Part shown: positions 7,508-16,389 of the stretch, piece after piece
Layout: every line of letters begins with the position of its first letter
How positions within the stretch are numbered: position 1 is the first letter of the stretch
From: Mesorhizobium atlanticum
GTDB lineage: Bacteria; Pseudomonadota; Alphaproteobacteria; Rhizobiales; Rhizobiaceae
DNA: 64,000 bases
Assembly (NCBI RefSeq): GCF_003289965.1
Contig: NZ_QMBQ01000009.1
Location: 1 to 64,000 of the forward strand
Reading direction: 5' to 3'
Program-made: the position numbers and the translations under genes
The notes under the pieces: generated by a model
The model's database searches: none
What the model was told of the DNA's origin: nothing
Seen by the model: the letters and a program-made list of their open reading frames with translations, nothing else

Positions 7508-9003
7508 CAAAACCTCGGAATATCCGGAAACGCCACCTGCCCGCGATGCACATGCATCCTTCCCAGCTCCGCGCAGCGGCGCAGCTGCGGAAACACCTTG
7601 CCGGGATTGAGCAGATGGTTGGGGTCGAAGGCGCATTTGACGCGCATCTGCTGGTCGAGGTCGATCTGGTTGAACATTTCCGGCATCAGGTCGCGCTTCT
7701 CGACGCCGACGCCGTGCTCGCCGGTCAGCACGCCGCCGACCTGGACACACAGGCGCAAAATGTCGGCACCGAAGCTTTCGGCCTTGTCGAGCTCGCCCGG
7801 CACATTGGCGTCGTAGAGGATCAGCGGATGCAGATTGCCGTCGCCGGCATGGAAGACATTGGCAACGCCCAGCCCGTATTTCTCGGAGAGATCGCGCATG
7901 CCGGCCAGGACCCGCGGCAGTTCCTTGCGCGGGATGGTGCCGTCCATGCAAAAGTAATCGGGCGAAATGCGGCCAACCGCCGGGAAGGCCGCCTTGCGGC
8001 CGGCCCAAAAACTCAGCCGCTCCTGTTCCGACTGGGAGATGCGGCAGGTGGTCGAGCCGTTGCGGTAGGCGATCGCCTCGACCAGGCCGATCAGGTGGTC
8101 GACCTCGACGCTCGGCCCGTCGAGTTCGACGATCAGCAGGGCCTCGACGTCCAGGGGATAGCCCACCTGGACGAAATCCTCGGCCGCGTGGATCGCCGGG
8201 CGGTCCATCATCTCCATGCCGCCCGGGATGATGCCGGCGCCGATGATGTCGGCGACGCACTGGCCGCCCAGTTCGCTTGTCGGGAAGCCGATCAGAAGCG
8301 CGCGCGCCGTTTCCGGCTTCTTCAGGATGCGCACGGTGACCTCGGTGACGACGCCGAGCAGGCCTTCCGAGCCGGTCATGACGCCGAGCAGGTCGTAGCC
8401 TTCCTGGTCGAGATGACTGCCGCCGAGCCTAACCACCTCACCATTCATCAGCACCATCTCGATGCCCAGCACATTGTTGGCGGTAAGCCCGTATTTCAGG
8501 CAATGCACGCCGCCGGAATTTTCCGCGACGTTGCCGCCGATCGAGCAGGCGATCTGGGAGGATGGATCGGGGGCGTAGTAAAAGCCCTCCTGCTCGACGG
8601 CGGTGGTGATGCCGAGATTGGTGACGCCCGGCTGGGCGACGACGGTGCGGTTGGGATAGTCGATCGCCAGGATGCGGTTGAAGCGGCTCATCACCAGCAG
8701 CACCGCATCTTCCAGCGGCAGCGCGCCGCCGGAGAGCGAGGTGCCGGAACCGCGCGGCACGACGCGGATGTTGCGCTCGTTGCAGTATTTGAGAACGCGT
8801 GAGACCTGCGCGACAGTCTCGGGCAGCACCACGACCAGCGGCAGTTGCCGGTAGGCGGTAAGGCCATCGCTTTCGAAGGCGCGCATTTCATTGGCCGCGT
8901 CGACGACCCCCTCGCCCGGCACGATGATGCGCATGTCGGCGGCGATCTCGGCGCGCCGACGCAGCGTTTCGGCATCTGGCTTGGGCATGGCTAGGCCGGA
9001 CAT
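7507..9003 (-). CDS. glcD: Glycolate oxidase catalytic FAD subunit GlcD
   Basis: This 498-residue flavoprotein oxidises glycolate (and often D-lactate) and passes electrons to GlcE/GlcF. An N-terminal PCMH FAD domain (RVVPRGSGTSLSGGALP near 82-98; SIGGNVAENSGGVHCLKYG near 150-168) is followed by the FAD-oxidase C-terminal domain with FHAGDGNLHPLI and LTGEHGVGVEKR. Length equals E. coli GlcD. MSGLAMPKPD is taken as the start (ATG at 9003), with an in-frame ATG two codons earlier at 9009. A conserved TTTGACCAGT sequence lies just upstream. Confidence 0.95.
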   Translation of the reverse strand: MSGLAMPKPDAETLRRRAEIAADMRIIVPGEGVVDAANEMRAFESDGLTAYRQLPLVVVLPETVAQVSRVLKYCNERNIRVVPRGSGTSLSGGALPLEDAVLLVMSRFNRILAIDYPNRTVVAQPGVTNLGITTAVEQEGFYYAPDPSSQIACSIGGNVAENSGGVHCLKYGLTANNVLGIEMVLMNGEVVRLGGSHLDQEGYDLLGVMTGSEGLLGVVTEVTVRILKKPETARALLIGFPTSELGGQCVADIIGAGIIPGGMEMMDRPAIHAAEDFVQVGYPLDVEALLIVELDGPSVEVDHLIGLVEAIAYRNGSTTCRISQSEQERLSFWAGRKAAFPAVGRISPDYFCMDGTIPRKELPRVLAGMRDLSEKYGLGVANVFHAGDGNLHPLILYDANVPGELDKAESFGADILRLCVQVGGVLTGEHGVGVEKRDLMPEMFNQIDLDQQMRVKCAFDPNHLLNPGKVFPQLRRCAELGRMHVHRGQVAFPDIPRF

Positions 9004-9014
9004 CGTCATCTCGC

Positions 9015-9030
9015 TTGACTGGTCAAAATC
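9015..9030 (-). promoter_or_regulatory. Candidate FadR-family operator before glcD
   Basis: On the minus strand this reads GATTTTGACCAGTCAAG, about 10 bases before the glcD start. The ten bases TTTGACCAGT recur upstream of the FadR-type regulator at 10613-10622. FadR-type proteins commonly bind TGGT/ACCA half-sites, so this may be the regulator's site. This is inference from two occurrences. Confidence 0.4.
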
Positions 9031-9146
9031 TTTTACCAGCCTGATCGTTTTGTTGCAAACGCTGCTTTGGTCGCATCGGACGACGGGCGCAGTGCCCAGC
9101 TTCCGCAGCGGCAATCTGCCGCTGCTTCCTCGCATCGAGGGGGAGA

Positions 9147-10457
9147 TTACTCGCCCGGATGTTTCGCCGGCTCGGAATGCATTTTGCGCACCCGGCGCAC
9201 GCCCCACCAGACGAGCAGGATGGCGACCGGGACGGAAGCAGCGGTGACGACCTCCGGCGCGATGACGTGACCGAAGACCGAGGCGCCCTTGGCGACATAG
9301 CCGATGAGGCCGACGACATAATAGGACACGGCGGCCACGGACAGGCCTTCGACCGTCTGCTGCAGGCGCAGTTGCAGCCGGGCGCGGTTGTTCATCGACG
9401 CCAGCAGATCGCGGTTCTGCTTCTCGACATCGACATCGACCCAGGTGCGTAAGAGCGTGGTGGCGCGGGTAAGCTTCCGCGAGAGGTTGGCCTGCCGCTC
9501 CTCGACCGAGCGGCAGGTGCGCATGGCCGGCGCCATGCGCCGCAGCAGGAAACCCGCCCAGGTGTCAAAACCCTGCACCGGCTCTTCATCCAGCGCCTCC
9601 AGCCTTTCGGTGACGATGCCGTCATAGGCGCGGCTGGCGCCGAAGCGGTAGAGGCTGGATGCGGCGTCTGCCTCGAGTTCGGCGGCGAGCTCGGTGAGGT
9701 CGGCGAGCAGCGTCTGGCTGTCGCGGGTCTCGACAGCCTTCATTTCCAGCGTCGTCTGCGCCAGGCGGTCCTCGATACGGCGGGCACGGCCGGACAGCGT
9801 CAACGCCAGCGGCAGGCCGAGCATGGCGAGCGTGCGGTAGGTCTCGATGTCGATCAGCCGCTGCGACAAGGCGCCGGTGCTGGCCGGCGTCAAGCCGCGA
9901 TCGAGCACCAGCATGCGAGTCAGGCCGTCGCCGTCCTGGCGGAAATCGGTGATGATGGCGGCGGCGCCGCGTTCGACCAGCGAATAGCACAGGCTGGTCG
10001 GATCGAAGCCGGCGATCAGCCTTTCGCTCGCCTGCGTCCATTTGCGGATTTCGAGGCGGATGCCGGAAATCACCGTGCCCGGGGGCGAGAAGCCGTTGCC
10101 GAAGGGCGAATCTTCCTGCCCTCGGCCATTCTCGGCCAGCGGCCCCTCCCACAGATAAGTCGAGAATTCCGTATGCCGCTCCCAACGCAGCGAGCCCTTG
10201 CCCCATTTCATGGCGTGGTGGCGCGCGTTGCGCTCGGGCGCGGCGATTCCCAGCCGCCGCGAAAGCTCCGAGAGCACGGCATGGTCGACCGCGGCGCCGC
10301 CCTCGGTCATGAAGGAAAGCTGGATCAGCACGCGCGGCTTTTCTATCAGCGGATGCGGACGGGCATGGACCTCGCCAATCGCGCCGGGCCGCCCCTCATG
10401 CGCCGGAAAGCCCATGACGCTGCCTTGGGTACGCGGCTGGAATTCGAGACTGGACAT
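9147..10457 (-). CDS. DUF3422 family membrane-anchored protein
   Basis: This 436-residue protein matches the DUF3422 family as I know it from alphaproteobacteria. It starts MSSLEFQPRTQGS, continues with VHARPHPLIEKPRVLIQLSF, and has a long helical middle (about 230-370, AEELEADAA-type coiled coil). Two C-terminal hydrophobic segments follow (VAAVSYYVVGLIGYVAKGA; VVTAASVPVAILLVWWGVRR), so the bulk is probably cytoplasmic and anchored by its C-terminus. It is divergent from the FadR-type regulator. Function is unknown. An upstream in-frame GTG (10469) is possible, but the ATG was preferred. Confidence 0.85.
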   Translation of the reverse strand: MSSLEFQPRTQGSVMGFPAHEGRPGAIGEVHARPHPLIEKPRVLIQLSFMTEGGAAVDHAVLSELSRRLGIAAPERNARHHAMKWGKGSLRWERHTEFSTYLWEGPLAENGRGQEDSPFGNGFSPPGTVISGIRLEIRKWTQASERLIAGFDPTSLCYSLVERGAAAIITDFRQDGDGLTRMLVLDRGLTPASTGALSQRLIDIETYRTLAMLGLPLALTLSGRARRIEDRLAQTTLEMKAVETRDSQTLLADLTELAAELEADAASSLYRFGASRAYDGIVTERLEALDEEPVQGFDTWAGFLLRRMAPAMRTCRSVEERQANLSRKLTRATTLLRTWVDVDVEKQNRDLLASMNNRARLQLRLQQTVEGLSVAAVSYYVVGLIGYVAKGASVFGHVIAPEVVTAASVPVAILLVWWGVRRVRKMHSEPAKHPGE

Positions 10458-10612
10458 CTCGTCGGACACGGCTGGTCCCCCTGTTTTCGACCCTTCGTGC
10501 AACCCGGTCGTCTTGCGGCAATCGGCGAGACGCGTAAACAGCAAATATTGGCATCCGGCGATAGCGGCGCGCGGCATGCGATCCGACCAGATCGAGCGAA
10601 TTGGATAAATAA

Positions 10613-10622
10613 TTTGACCAGT
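10613..10622 (+). promoter_or_regulatory. Candidate FadR-family operator upstream of the lldD regulator
   Basis: TTTGACCAGT lies about 55 bases before the regulator start, within the divergent promoter region shared with the DUF3422 gene. It is the same ten bases found before glcD (9015-9030). The arrangement fits autoregulation plus control of glcD, both concerning 2-hydroxy acids; this is inferred, not shown. Confidence 0.4.
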
Positions 10623-10676
10623 TGGCGACAGACGCATTAATCTGGGCGACATACCTTCCGTTCTCCAGGCGCCCCT

Positions 10677-11486
10677 TTGAGCGACATTTTCTCCAGGATC
10701 GAGCATTCGCGTACCGCCGACGAGGTGGTTCAGCAGATCGAGAGCCTGATCCTCGAAGGCGTTCTGCGCACCGGCGACCGGCTGCCCGGCGAACGCGAGC
10801 TGGCGCGCCAGTTCGACGTGTCGCGGCCGATCCTGCGCGACGCGCTGAAGGCGCTGGAGGCACGCGGACTGCTGACGACGCGCCCCGGCGGCGGCACGCA
10901 TGTCGCCGACGTCATTGGCCAGCTCTTCACCAAGCCGGTGACGGACCTCATTTCCACGCACCGCAAGGCGGTGACCGACTATCTGGAGTACCGGCGCGAG
11001 ATCGAGGCGGTGGCGGCCGAATATGCGGCGCGACGGGCGACGCCGGAGGATCTCAAGCTGCTCGACCGCATCATGGCGCGCATGGAGGAGGCGCACCGGA
11101 CCGGCGACTTCGACGACGAAGCGGAGATCGACGTCGAGTTCCATCACGCGGTGTGCGAATGCGCGCACAACATCATCCTGCTGCACACGCTGCGCTCCTG
11201 CTACCGGCTGCTGTCGGAAGGCGTTTTCCAGAACCGGCTTCTGGTGTTCGGCGTGCCCGGCGCGCGCGACGCGCTGCTCGATCAGCACCGGGCGATCCAT
11301 ACCGCGATCAAAGCCGGCGATCCGGCCGCCGCGCGCAAGGCTGCGATGGATCACATCACCTATGTCGAGCGCTCAATGGCGGAAGCCGAGCGCAGCGGCG
11401 ACTGGCAGCGGGTGTCGAGGTTGCGCCTCAGGCAACGCTCGGATGCCGGCGATATCGAACCCACACGCAAACGCTCCCAAACATAG
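10677..11486 (+). CDS. FadR-family (GntR/FCD) transcriptional regulator, probably of lactate/glycolate genes
   Basis: This 269-residue regulator has an N-terminal winged helix (ILEGVLRTGDRLPGERELAR then QFDVSRPILRDALKALEARG, residues about 25-70) and an all-helical FCD ligand domain. The FCD metal-site residues are visible in the pattern EIDVEFHHAVCECAHN and LLDQHRAIHTAIKAGD. It begins with TTG (10677), directly upstream of and codirectional with lldD (21 bp gap), so by context it is an LldR/GlcC-type regulator of 2-hydroxy-acid oxidation. The effector is unknown. The C-terminal ~25 residues are basic and variable. Confidence 0.85.
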   Translation: MSDIFSRIEHSRTADEVVQQIESLILEGVLRTGDRLPGERELARQFDVSRPILRDALKALEARGLLTTRPGGGTHVADVIGQLFTKPVTDLISTHRKAVTDYLEYRREIEAVAAEYAARRATPEDLKLLDRIMARMEEAHRTGDFDDEAEIDVEFHHAVCECAHNIILLHTLRSCYRLLSEGVFQNRLLVFGVPGARDALLDQHRAIHTAIKAGDPAAARKAAMDHITYVERSMAEAERSGDWQRVSRLRLRQRSDAGDIEPTRKRSQT

Positions 11487-11507
11487 ACAGTCAAGCGGGG
11501 ACCCATC

Positions 11508-12644
11508 ATGAGCGAAATCCTCACCATCGCCGACCTCAAGGACCTGGCGCGCCGCAGAGTGCCGAAAATGTTCTTCGACTACGCCGATTCCGGCGCCTGG
11601 ACGGAGAGCACGTACCGCGCCAACGAAGAGGACTTCGGCAAGATCAAATTCCGCCAGCGCGTGCTGGTCGACATGAGCAACCGCTCGCTGGAATCGACCA
11701 TGATCGGCCAGAAGGTGGCGATGCCGGTGGCGCTCGCGCCAACGGGGCTGACCGGCATGCAGCATGCCGACGGCGAGATGCTGGCCGCACAGGCGGCGGA
11801 AGAGTTCGGAGTGCCGTTCACGCTGTCCACCATGAGCATCTGCTCGATCGAGGATGTCGCCTCGGCAACGAAGAAGCCGTTCTGGTTCCAGCTCTATGTG
11901 TTGCGCGACAAGGATTTCGTGCTCAACCTGATCGACCGCGCCAAGGCGGCAAAGTGCTCGGCGCTGGTGCTGACGCTCGATCTGCAGATCCTGGGACAGC
12001 GCCACAAGGACGTGCGCAACGGACTTTCGGCGCCACCCAAAATGACGCTTGCCAACATCATCGACCTTGCGCTGAAGCCGCGCTGGTGCCTGGGCATCGC
12101 CGGCACGCCGCGCCGCACCTTCCGCAACATCGTCGGCCACGCCAAGGGGGTCGGCGACGTGTCTTCGCTGTCGTCCTGGACGAATGAACAGTTCGATCCG
12201 CACCTGTCGTGGAAGGACGTCGCCTGGATCAAGGAGCGCTGGGGCGGCAAGTTGATCCTGAAGGGCATCCTCGATAAGGAGGACGCGCTGATGGCGGCCG
12301 AGACCGGCGCCGATGCGATCGTGGTCTCCAACCACGGCGGGCGGCAGCTCGACGGCGCGCCGTCCTCGATCTCGGTGCTGGAAGAGATTGCCGATGCGGT
12401 CGGCGACAGGATTGAAGTCCATATGGATGGCGGCATCCGCTCCGGCCAGGACGTGCTCAAGGCGCTCTGCCTCGGCGCCAAGGGGACCTATATCGGCAGG
12501 CCGTTCCTTTACGGCCTCGGCGCGATGGGCAAGGACGGCGTCACCAAGGCGCTCGAGATCATCCGCAAGGAAATGGACGTCACGATGGCACTGTGCGGCA
12601 AGCGCCTCGTCGCCGACATGGGCAAGGAGCAACTGCGTCGCTAG
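11508..12644 (+). CDS. lldD: FMN-dependent L-lactate dehydrogenase (alpha-hydroxy-acid oxidase family)
   Basis: This 378-residue FMN enzyme of the LldD/glycolate oxidase TIM-barrel family would oxidise L-lactate to pyruvate at the membrane with quinone as acceptor. Visible family motifs are FFDYADSGAWTE at the N-terminus, PVALAPTGLTGM, FWFQLYVLRD and the catalytic signature VSNHGGRQLDGAPSSI (active His and Arg) near 270-285, then EVHMDGGIRSGQDVLKAL and YIGRPFLYGLGAMG. Length fits LldD. It is cotranscribed with the upstream FadR-type regulator. Another 2-hydroxy acid as substrate cannot be excluded. Confidence 0.93.
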   Translation: MSEILTIADLKDLARRRVPKMFFDYADSGAWTESTYRANEEDFGKIKFRQRVLVDMSNRSLESTMIGQKVAMPVALAPTGLTGMQHADGEMLAAQAAEEFGVPFTLSTMSICSIEDVASATKKPFWFQLYVLRDKDFVLNLIDRAKAAKCSALVLTLDLQILGQRHKDVRNGLSAPPKMTLANIIDLALKPRWCLGIAGTPRRTFRNIVGHAKGVGDVSSLSSWTNEQFDPHLSWKDVAWIKERWGGKLILKGILDKEDALMAAETGADAIVVSNHGGRQLDGAPSSISVLEEIADAVGDRIEVHMDGGIRSGQDVLKALCLGAKGTYIGRPFLYGLGAMGKDGVTKALEIIRKEMDVTMALCGKRLVADMGKEQLRR

Positions 12645-12698
12645 GGCGTTGTTCATCGATCGGCATTAGGCTTGGCCCCAACCTCCCCTCTTGGGAAC

Positions 12699-13475
12699 AT
12701 GTCCGCATTGACCGAAACCGGTATCCACTATCTCGACGCACGCGGGGCTGACGGCATGCGGCTCTATGCCATCGGCGATGTGCATGGGCGCCATGACCTG
12801 CTCACCGCCATGCACCGGCGCATCGCAAGCGAACTGGAACATGCGCCCGGCTCCGACTGGCGCATCATCCATCTCGGCGACTATGTCGACCGCGGGCCGG
12901 ACTCCAAAAGCGTCATCGATTTCCTGATCGAGGCGCGCAGGCGCGATCCGCGCAACATCATGCTCGCCGGCAACCACGATATCGGCATGCTCGAATTCCT
13001 GGCCGATGCCGAGCCGGACGGCCTGTTCATGAATTACGGCGGCATCCAGACGGCGCAGTCCTATGGCGTGGACCTTGTCCGCGACGCCCATTGGTACGGC
13101 AAGGCAGGGGCCGTCGCGCGCGGACACGCCGCGCTGGTGAAAGCGGTGCCGCGCAGCCATGTCGACTTCCTGCAATCGCTGACGTTTTCGGTCAGTTTCG
13201 GCGACTTCTTCTTCTGCCATGCCGGAATAAGGCCGGGCGTGCCGCTCGACCATCAGAACCAGCAGGACCTGATCTGGATCCGCGATGCCTTCCACGATCA
13301 CCAAGAGCTTTTTTCAAAGGTGGTCGTGCACGGGCACACGCCAGTCCCGGAAGCCGAGGTGAAGGCCAACCGCGTCAATGTCGACACGCTCGCGTGGAAG
13401 TCGGGGACGCTGAGCGCGCTCGCCGTCAACGGCGGCGACAAACAGATCATCGACGTGCAAGGCAAAGCGTTCTAA
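12699..13475 (+). CDS. Serine/threonine-phosphatase-like metallophosphoesterase
   Basis: This 258-residue calcineurin-like phosphoesterase has all the metal-binding blocks in order: GDVHGRHD (about 26-33), GDYVDRGPDS (about 60-69), GNHD (about 95) and the C-terminal VVHGHTPV (about 215-222). The family includes PrpA/PrpE-type protein phosphatases and Ap4A hydrolases; the GDVHGRxDLL start is PrpA/PP1-like. Start chosen at MSALTETG; a TTG-type upstream extension to 12672 has no support. It is a single gene downstream of lldD but on its own, since a 54-bp gap precedes it. Substrate unknown. Confidence 0.88.
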   Translation: MSALTETGIHYLDARGADGMRLYAIGDVHGRHDLLTAMHRRIASELEHAPGSDWRIIHLGDYVDRGPDSKSVIDFLIEARRRDPRNIMLAGNHDIGMLEFLADAEPDGLFMNYGGIQTAQSYGVDLVRDAHWYGKAGAVARGHAALVKAVPRSHVDFLQSLTFSVSFGDFFFCHAGIRPGVPLDHQNQQDLIWIRDAFHDHQELFSKVVVHGHTPVPEAEVKANRVNVDTLAWKSGTLSALAVNGGDKQIIDVQGKAF

Positions 13476-13517
13476 GCGCGATCCCGGGCGCGAGCGTGCT
13501 CGCGATTTTGTCGAGGC

Positions 13518-13658
13518 TTAGTTCAGCGAGGCGGTGACGCCGTAGCCGTCGACGGCCCGGTGGTTGGTCGCGGCGTCGGCGGCATAAATGCCCAGGCCGC
13601 AGAGCACGATGGCAGACAGCATGACAAAAGACAGGAGAGCTGCTTTCACGGACGTCAT
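13518..13658 (-). CDS. Very small exported or membrane peptide, unknown
   Basis: A 46-residue reading frame, MTSVKAALLSFVMLSAIVLC..., has one hydrophobic segment (residues 5-25) ending in a small polar tail (ATNHRAVDGYGVTASLN). The shape is that of a signal peptide plus short mature peptide or a one-pass anchor. The ATG is preceded by CCAGAG, a weak ribosome site. It is convergent with the phosphoesterase gene. The regular codon use and signal-like start make it plausible, but no family is recognised. Confidence 0.45.
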   Translation of the reverse strand: MTSVKAALLSFVMLSAIVLCGLGIYAADAATNHRAVDGYGVTASLN

Positions 13659-13984
13659 CTCTGGTTAAGCTTTCTGCATCTGGGCACGAGGCGGTTACCA
13701 ATGCGTTGAAACGATAAAATGCGTCTCAATGTTTCGACGATTTCGCGCTTCTAAGCAGATTCTGTATCGCCGGTGTGTCGGCTGGATCACACAAAAGGTT
13801 CATGGCGGTTGCACCGGCGATACAAAGCGCGCCCTCTTAGGGGAGCGGCCGGACACAAACCAAGCGAGAAGAGCGTTGTCCCCAGGCGCAGGCGCCGAGG
13901 CGTGCCAATTATGCAACGCTGCGTCCGCGCGGATGTGTTGAGATGCGGGTCAGGCCGGCTTCAGCCGACCATCACACACACGCC
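13659..13984. other. Intergenic region without a recognised gene
   Basis: About 325 bases separate the small peptide gene from the amidotransferase gene. Short open frames are present in several phases but none has a plausible protein or ribosome site. A small GGTC...GGCTTCAGCC...GACC hairpin lies at about 13949-13971, downstream of the leftward amidotransferase gene, and may mark its transcript end. I see no tRNA or known riboswitch. Confidence 0.4.
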
Positions 13985-14683
13985 TTAGATTGTAGCCACC
14001 CAGGCGCGGGCAATCGCCAGCCCGGCGGCATCGGCTTCGGGACCATTACCGGCCAACTCATTGTCAAGCCGGTCGTTCCAGTCGGGATGGCGCTCGGCGA
14101 TCGTTGCCGCGAAGGAGGTGCTCCAGTCGCGCACCATCGGCGTGTCCGCCTCGAAATGGAACTGGAAGCCATAGACGGCGCGGCCGAGGCGGAAGGCCTG
14201 GTTTTCGGCCACCGGACTGCCGGCAAGCCGCACGGCATTCTCAGGCAGCGCGAAAGTGTCGTCGTGCCATTCGAAGATCGGGAATTGTTCGGGCAGCGCC
14301 GCCAGCACCGGATCCAATTTCGCGGCGGGCGTCAGCGAGACCTTGTGCCAGCCGAACTCGGTGGCGCCGCCGATGTGGTTGTCGCCACCAAACGCGCGGG
14401 CCAGGAGCTGGCTGCCAAGGCAGATGCCGAGCACCGAGCGGTCCTTCTCAGCGAAATCGCGTGTCAGCTCAAGGAGCGCCGGGAAATAGGGATATTCCTC
14501 GTCTGCCAGCGCATTCTGCCCGCCGCCCAGCACGACCATCGCATCATGCTCGCCTGCATCCTGCGGCAACGGATCGCCCTGGTATGGACGCCGCAGGTCG
14601 AGATCGGCGCCCGCTTCGGCCAGAGCGGCACCGACCTGACCGAGGCCGGTATTGTCGTAGTTCTGGACCACCAGCACGCGCAT
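13985..14683 (-). CDS. Class I glutamine amidotransferase-like protein
   Basis: This 232-residue cytoplasmic protein has the class I glutamine amidotransferase fold. The nucleophile elbow GICLGSQLLARAFGG contains the catalytic Cys (about residue 88), and the His-Glu region is FQFHFEADTPMV (about 172-183). N-terminal VVLGGGQNALADEEYPY is typical of the GuaA-like stand-alone group. The ATG at 14683 follows CAGGATTC at good spacing; an upstream ATG at 14701 is less likely. Divergent from the next gene. The synthase partner is unknown; it may be a peptidase-like or detoxifying member. Confidence 0.88.
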   Translation of the reverse strand: MRVLVVQNYDNTGLGQVGAALAEAGADLDLRRPYQGDPLPQDAGEHDAMVVLGGGQNALADEEYPYFPALLELTRDFAEKDRSVLGICLGSQLLARAFGGDNHIGGATEFGWHKVSLTPAAKLDPVLAALPEQFPIFEWHDDTFALPENAVRLAGSPVAENQAFRLGRAVYGFQFHFEADTPMVRDWSTSFAATIAERHPDWNDRLDNELAGNGPEADAAGLAIARAWVATI

Positions 14684-14770
14684 CGAGAATCCTGCTGACA
14701 TGAAAATGCTGGGGCGAGCGATATCATGCGGCCCGTGTTTCAGCCAAGATGCGGATCGAGAGACAAAACT

Positions 14771-15418
14771 ATGCCACTGCAGAACCGGGTCGATCCCTTC
14801 GGCGCCATCCATGCCGTGCCGGAGCGCGGCCTGTTTACCGGCAATCGCGGCATCATCCACGACCCCGAGACGAAAACGCTGTTGAAGAAGCGCTGGGCCT
14901 TGCCGGCCTGGATCATCTGCGCGTGCCAGTTCCGAAATGTGCGGCGCGAACCGATGGGCCGTAACCGGCCCGGTGGCAAGGCGGGCTGGACCGAGCTGTT
15001 CTTCCTCGACGAGGTGACGGCATTGGCTGCCGGCCACCGGCCCTGTTTCTTCTGCCGGCGCGAACGGGCGACCGATTTCGTCGGCCGCTTCGGCGAGGCC
15101 TTCGGGGTTGACCAGCCGCGAGCGCCGATGGTCGATAAAAGGCTGCACAAGGAACGGCTGGCTTCGGGCGGACAGCCGCCTCGCGTCACCGTGTCGGAGC
15201 TCGGCGCCCTGCCTGATGGAACGATGATCGCGCAGGGCGACGCTGCCTACGCGCTGCTTGCCGGTACGGCGCGCCGATGGTCGTTCGCGGGATATGCCAG
15301 TCCAATTGCCTTCGATCGCCTGGACGACCGGCCGTTGCGCATGCTGACGCCGGCAACCACCATTGCTGTGCTGCGGCAGGGCTTCGCGCCGGTCTGGCAT
15401 CCGACCGCCGACACTTGA
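14771..15418 (+). CDS. Conserved hypothetical protein with a CxxC cluster
   Basis: This 215-residue protein is divergent from the amidotransferase gene. It contains CACQFRNVRRE and, near residue 95, ACGHRP-like GHRPCFFCRRERATDF, a possible metal or iron-sulfur site. Both the Cys pair and the surrounding basic residues look conserved-domain-like. The rest is soluble, without signal peptide. Start chosen at MPLQNRVDPFG; a longer frame to 14726 lacks support. I do not recognise the family and assign no function. It ends 31 bp before rsmE and may be cotranscribed with it. Confidence 0.7.
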   Translation: MPLQNRVDPFGAIHAVPERGLFTGNRGIIHDPETKTLLKKRWALPAWIICACQFRNVRREPMGRNRPGGKAGWTELFFLDEVTALAAGHRPCFFCRRERATDFVGRFGEAFGVDQPRAPMVDKRLHKERLASGGQPPRVTVSELGALPDGTMIAQGDAAYALLAGTARRWSFAGYASPIAFDRLDDRPLRMLTPATTIAVLRQGFAPVWHPTADT

Positions 15419-15449
15419 CGATATCCATCGCCTCGCCCATTGCTCGGCC

Positions 15450-16184
15450 ATGCGCGCCAACTACAAAATGCAGCGGCTGTTCGTGCCGGACGATCTTGGG
15501 CCTGGCCTCGAATTCGATGCCGGACAGCAGCAGAGCCATTATCTCGCCCATGTGCTGCGGCTCGGCGAAGGCGCCGAGGTTCTGTTGTTCAACGGCCGCG
15601 ACGGTGAATGGTCGGCTGCGATCGCCGCCAGATCCAAGAAGGCGGTCCGGCTGAAAGTGCTGGAACTGCAGCGGCCGCAGCCGCCACTGCCCGATCTCGT
15701 CTATTGCTTCGCGCCGCTGAAGCAGGGGCGGCTCGACTATCTGGTGCAGAAAGCCGTCGAGATGGGCGCCGGCATCCTTCAACCGGTCATCACCCAGCAC
15801 ACGCAAGTGGCGAAGCCCGGCATCGAGCGGCTGCGCGCCAATGTCGTCGAGGCGGCCGAGCAATGCGGCATACTGGCGGTGCCGGAGGTGCGTGAAGCAG
15901 AGAAGCTGGAGAAGTTGCTCGCCAGTTGGGACAGGGAGCGGCGGCTGATCTTCTGCGACGAGGACGCTTCGACCAACAATCCGCTGCCGGCCCTGCAAGC
16001 GGTGAAAGAGAAGAAACTTGCGCTTCTGGTCGGTCCGGAAGGCGGATTTTCCGAGGACGAGCGCAAGATGCTGAGAGCCTTGCCTTTCGTCACCGCAATT
16101 CCGCTCGGGCCGCGCATCCTGCGCGCCGACACGGCGGCGGTGGCGGCACTTGCCGCGATCCAGGCGACGATCGGCGACTGGTAA
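15450..16184 (+). CDS. rsmE: 16S rRNA (uracil1498-N3)-methyltransferase RsmE
   Basis: This 244-residue SPOUT methyltransferase modifies U1498 of 16S rRNA using S-adenosylmethionine. It has the N-terminal PUA-like part (MQRLFVPDD, HYLAHVLRLGEGAEVLLFNG) and the C-terminal SPOUT knot with LLVGPEGGFSEDE (about 192-204) and LGPRILRADTAAVAALA (about 221-237), both family signatures. Length matches. The start at MRANYKM was taken because the upstream part of the frame is out of family and overlaps the preceding gene. Confidence 0.95.
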   Translation: MRANYKMQRLFVPDDLGPGLEFDAGQQQSHYLAHVLRLGEGAEVLLFNGRDGEWSAAIAARSKKAVRLKVLELQRPQPPLPDLVYCFAPLKQGRLDYLVQKAVEMGAGILQPVITQHTQVAKPGIERLRANVVEAAEQCGILAVPEVREAEKLEKLLASWDRERRLIFCDEDASTNNPLPALQAVKEKKLALLVGPEGGFSEDERKMLRALPFVTAIPLGPRILRADTAAVAALAAIQATIGDW

Positions 16185-16389
16185 ATCAAATGCTGTTGAG
16201 GCCTGGCTCAGGATTTTTTGCTTGATCGGCTGCCGGCATTTCGTCCATTTAGCGCCAGCGGCCGTCCGGCCTCTGCAGCACCGCGCATGCTTTTCGACGC
16301 ACGAAGGGCGCTGTAACACTTAGGAACTGTGCAGGACGCCTGGCGGAAGTCGATGCGGATTTCCGGGGCAATGCGCTCGGAGGGGCCTC

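Noticed and set aside
7192..8802. 536-codon plus-strand open frame
   Set aside because: Antisense to glcD and the DUF559 gene; high-GC shadow.
11373..12656. 427-codon minus-strand open frame over lldD
   Set aside because: Antisense shadow of lldD.
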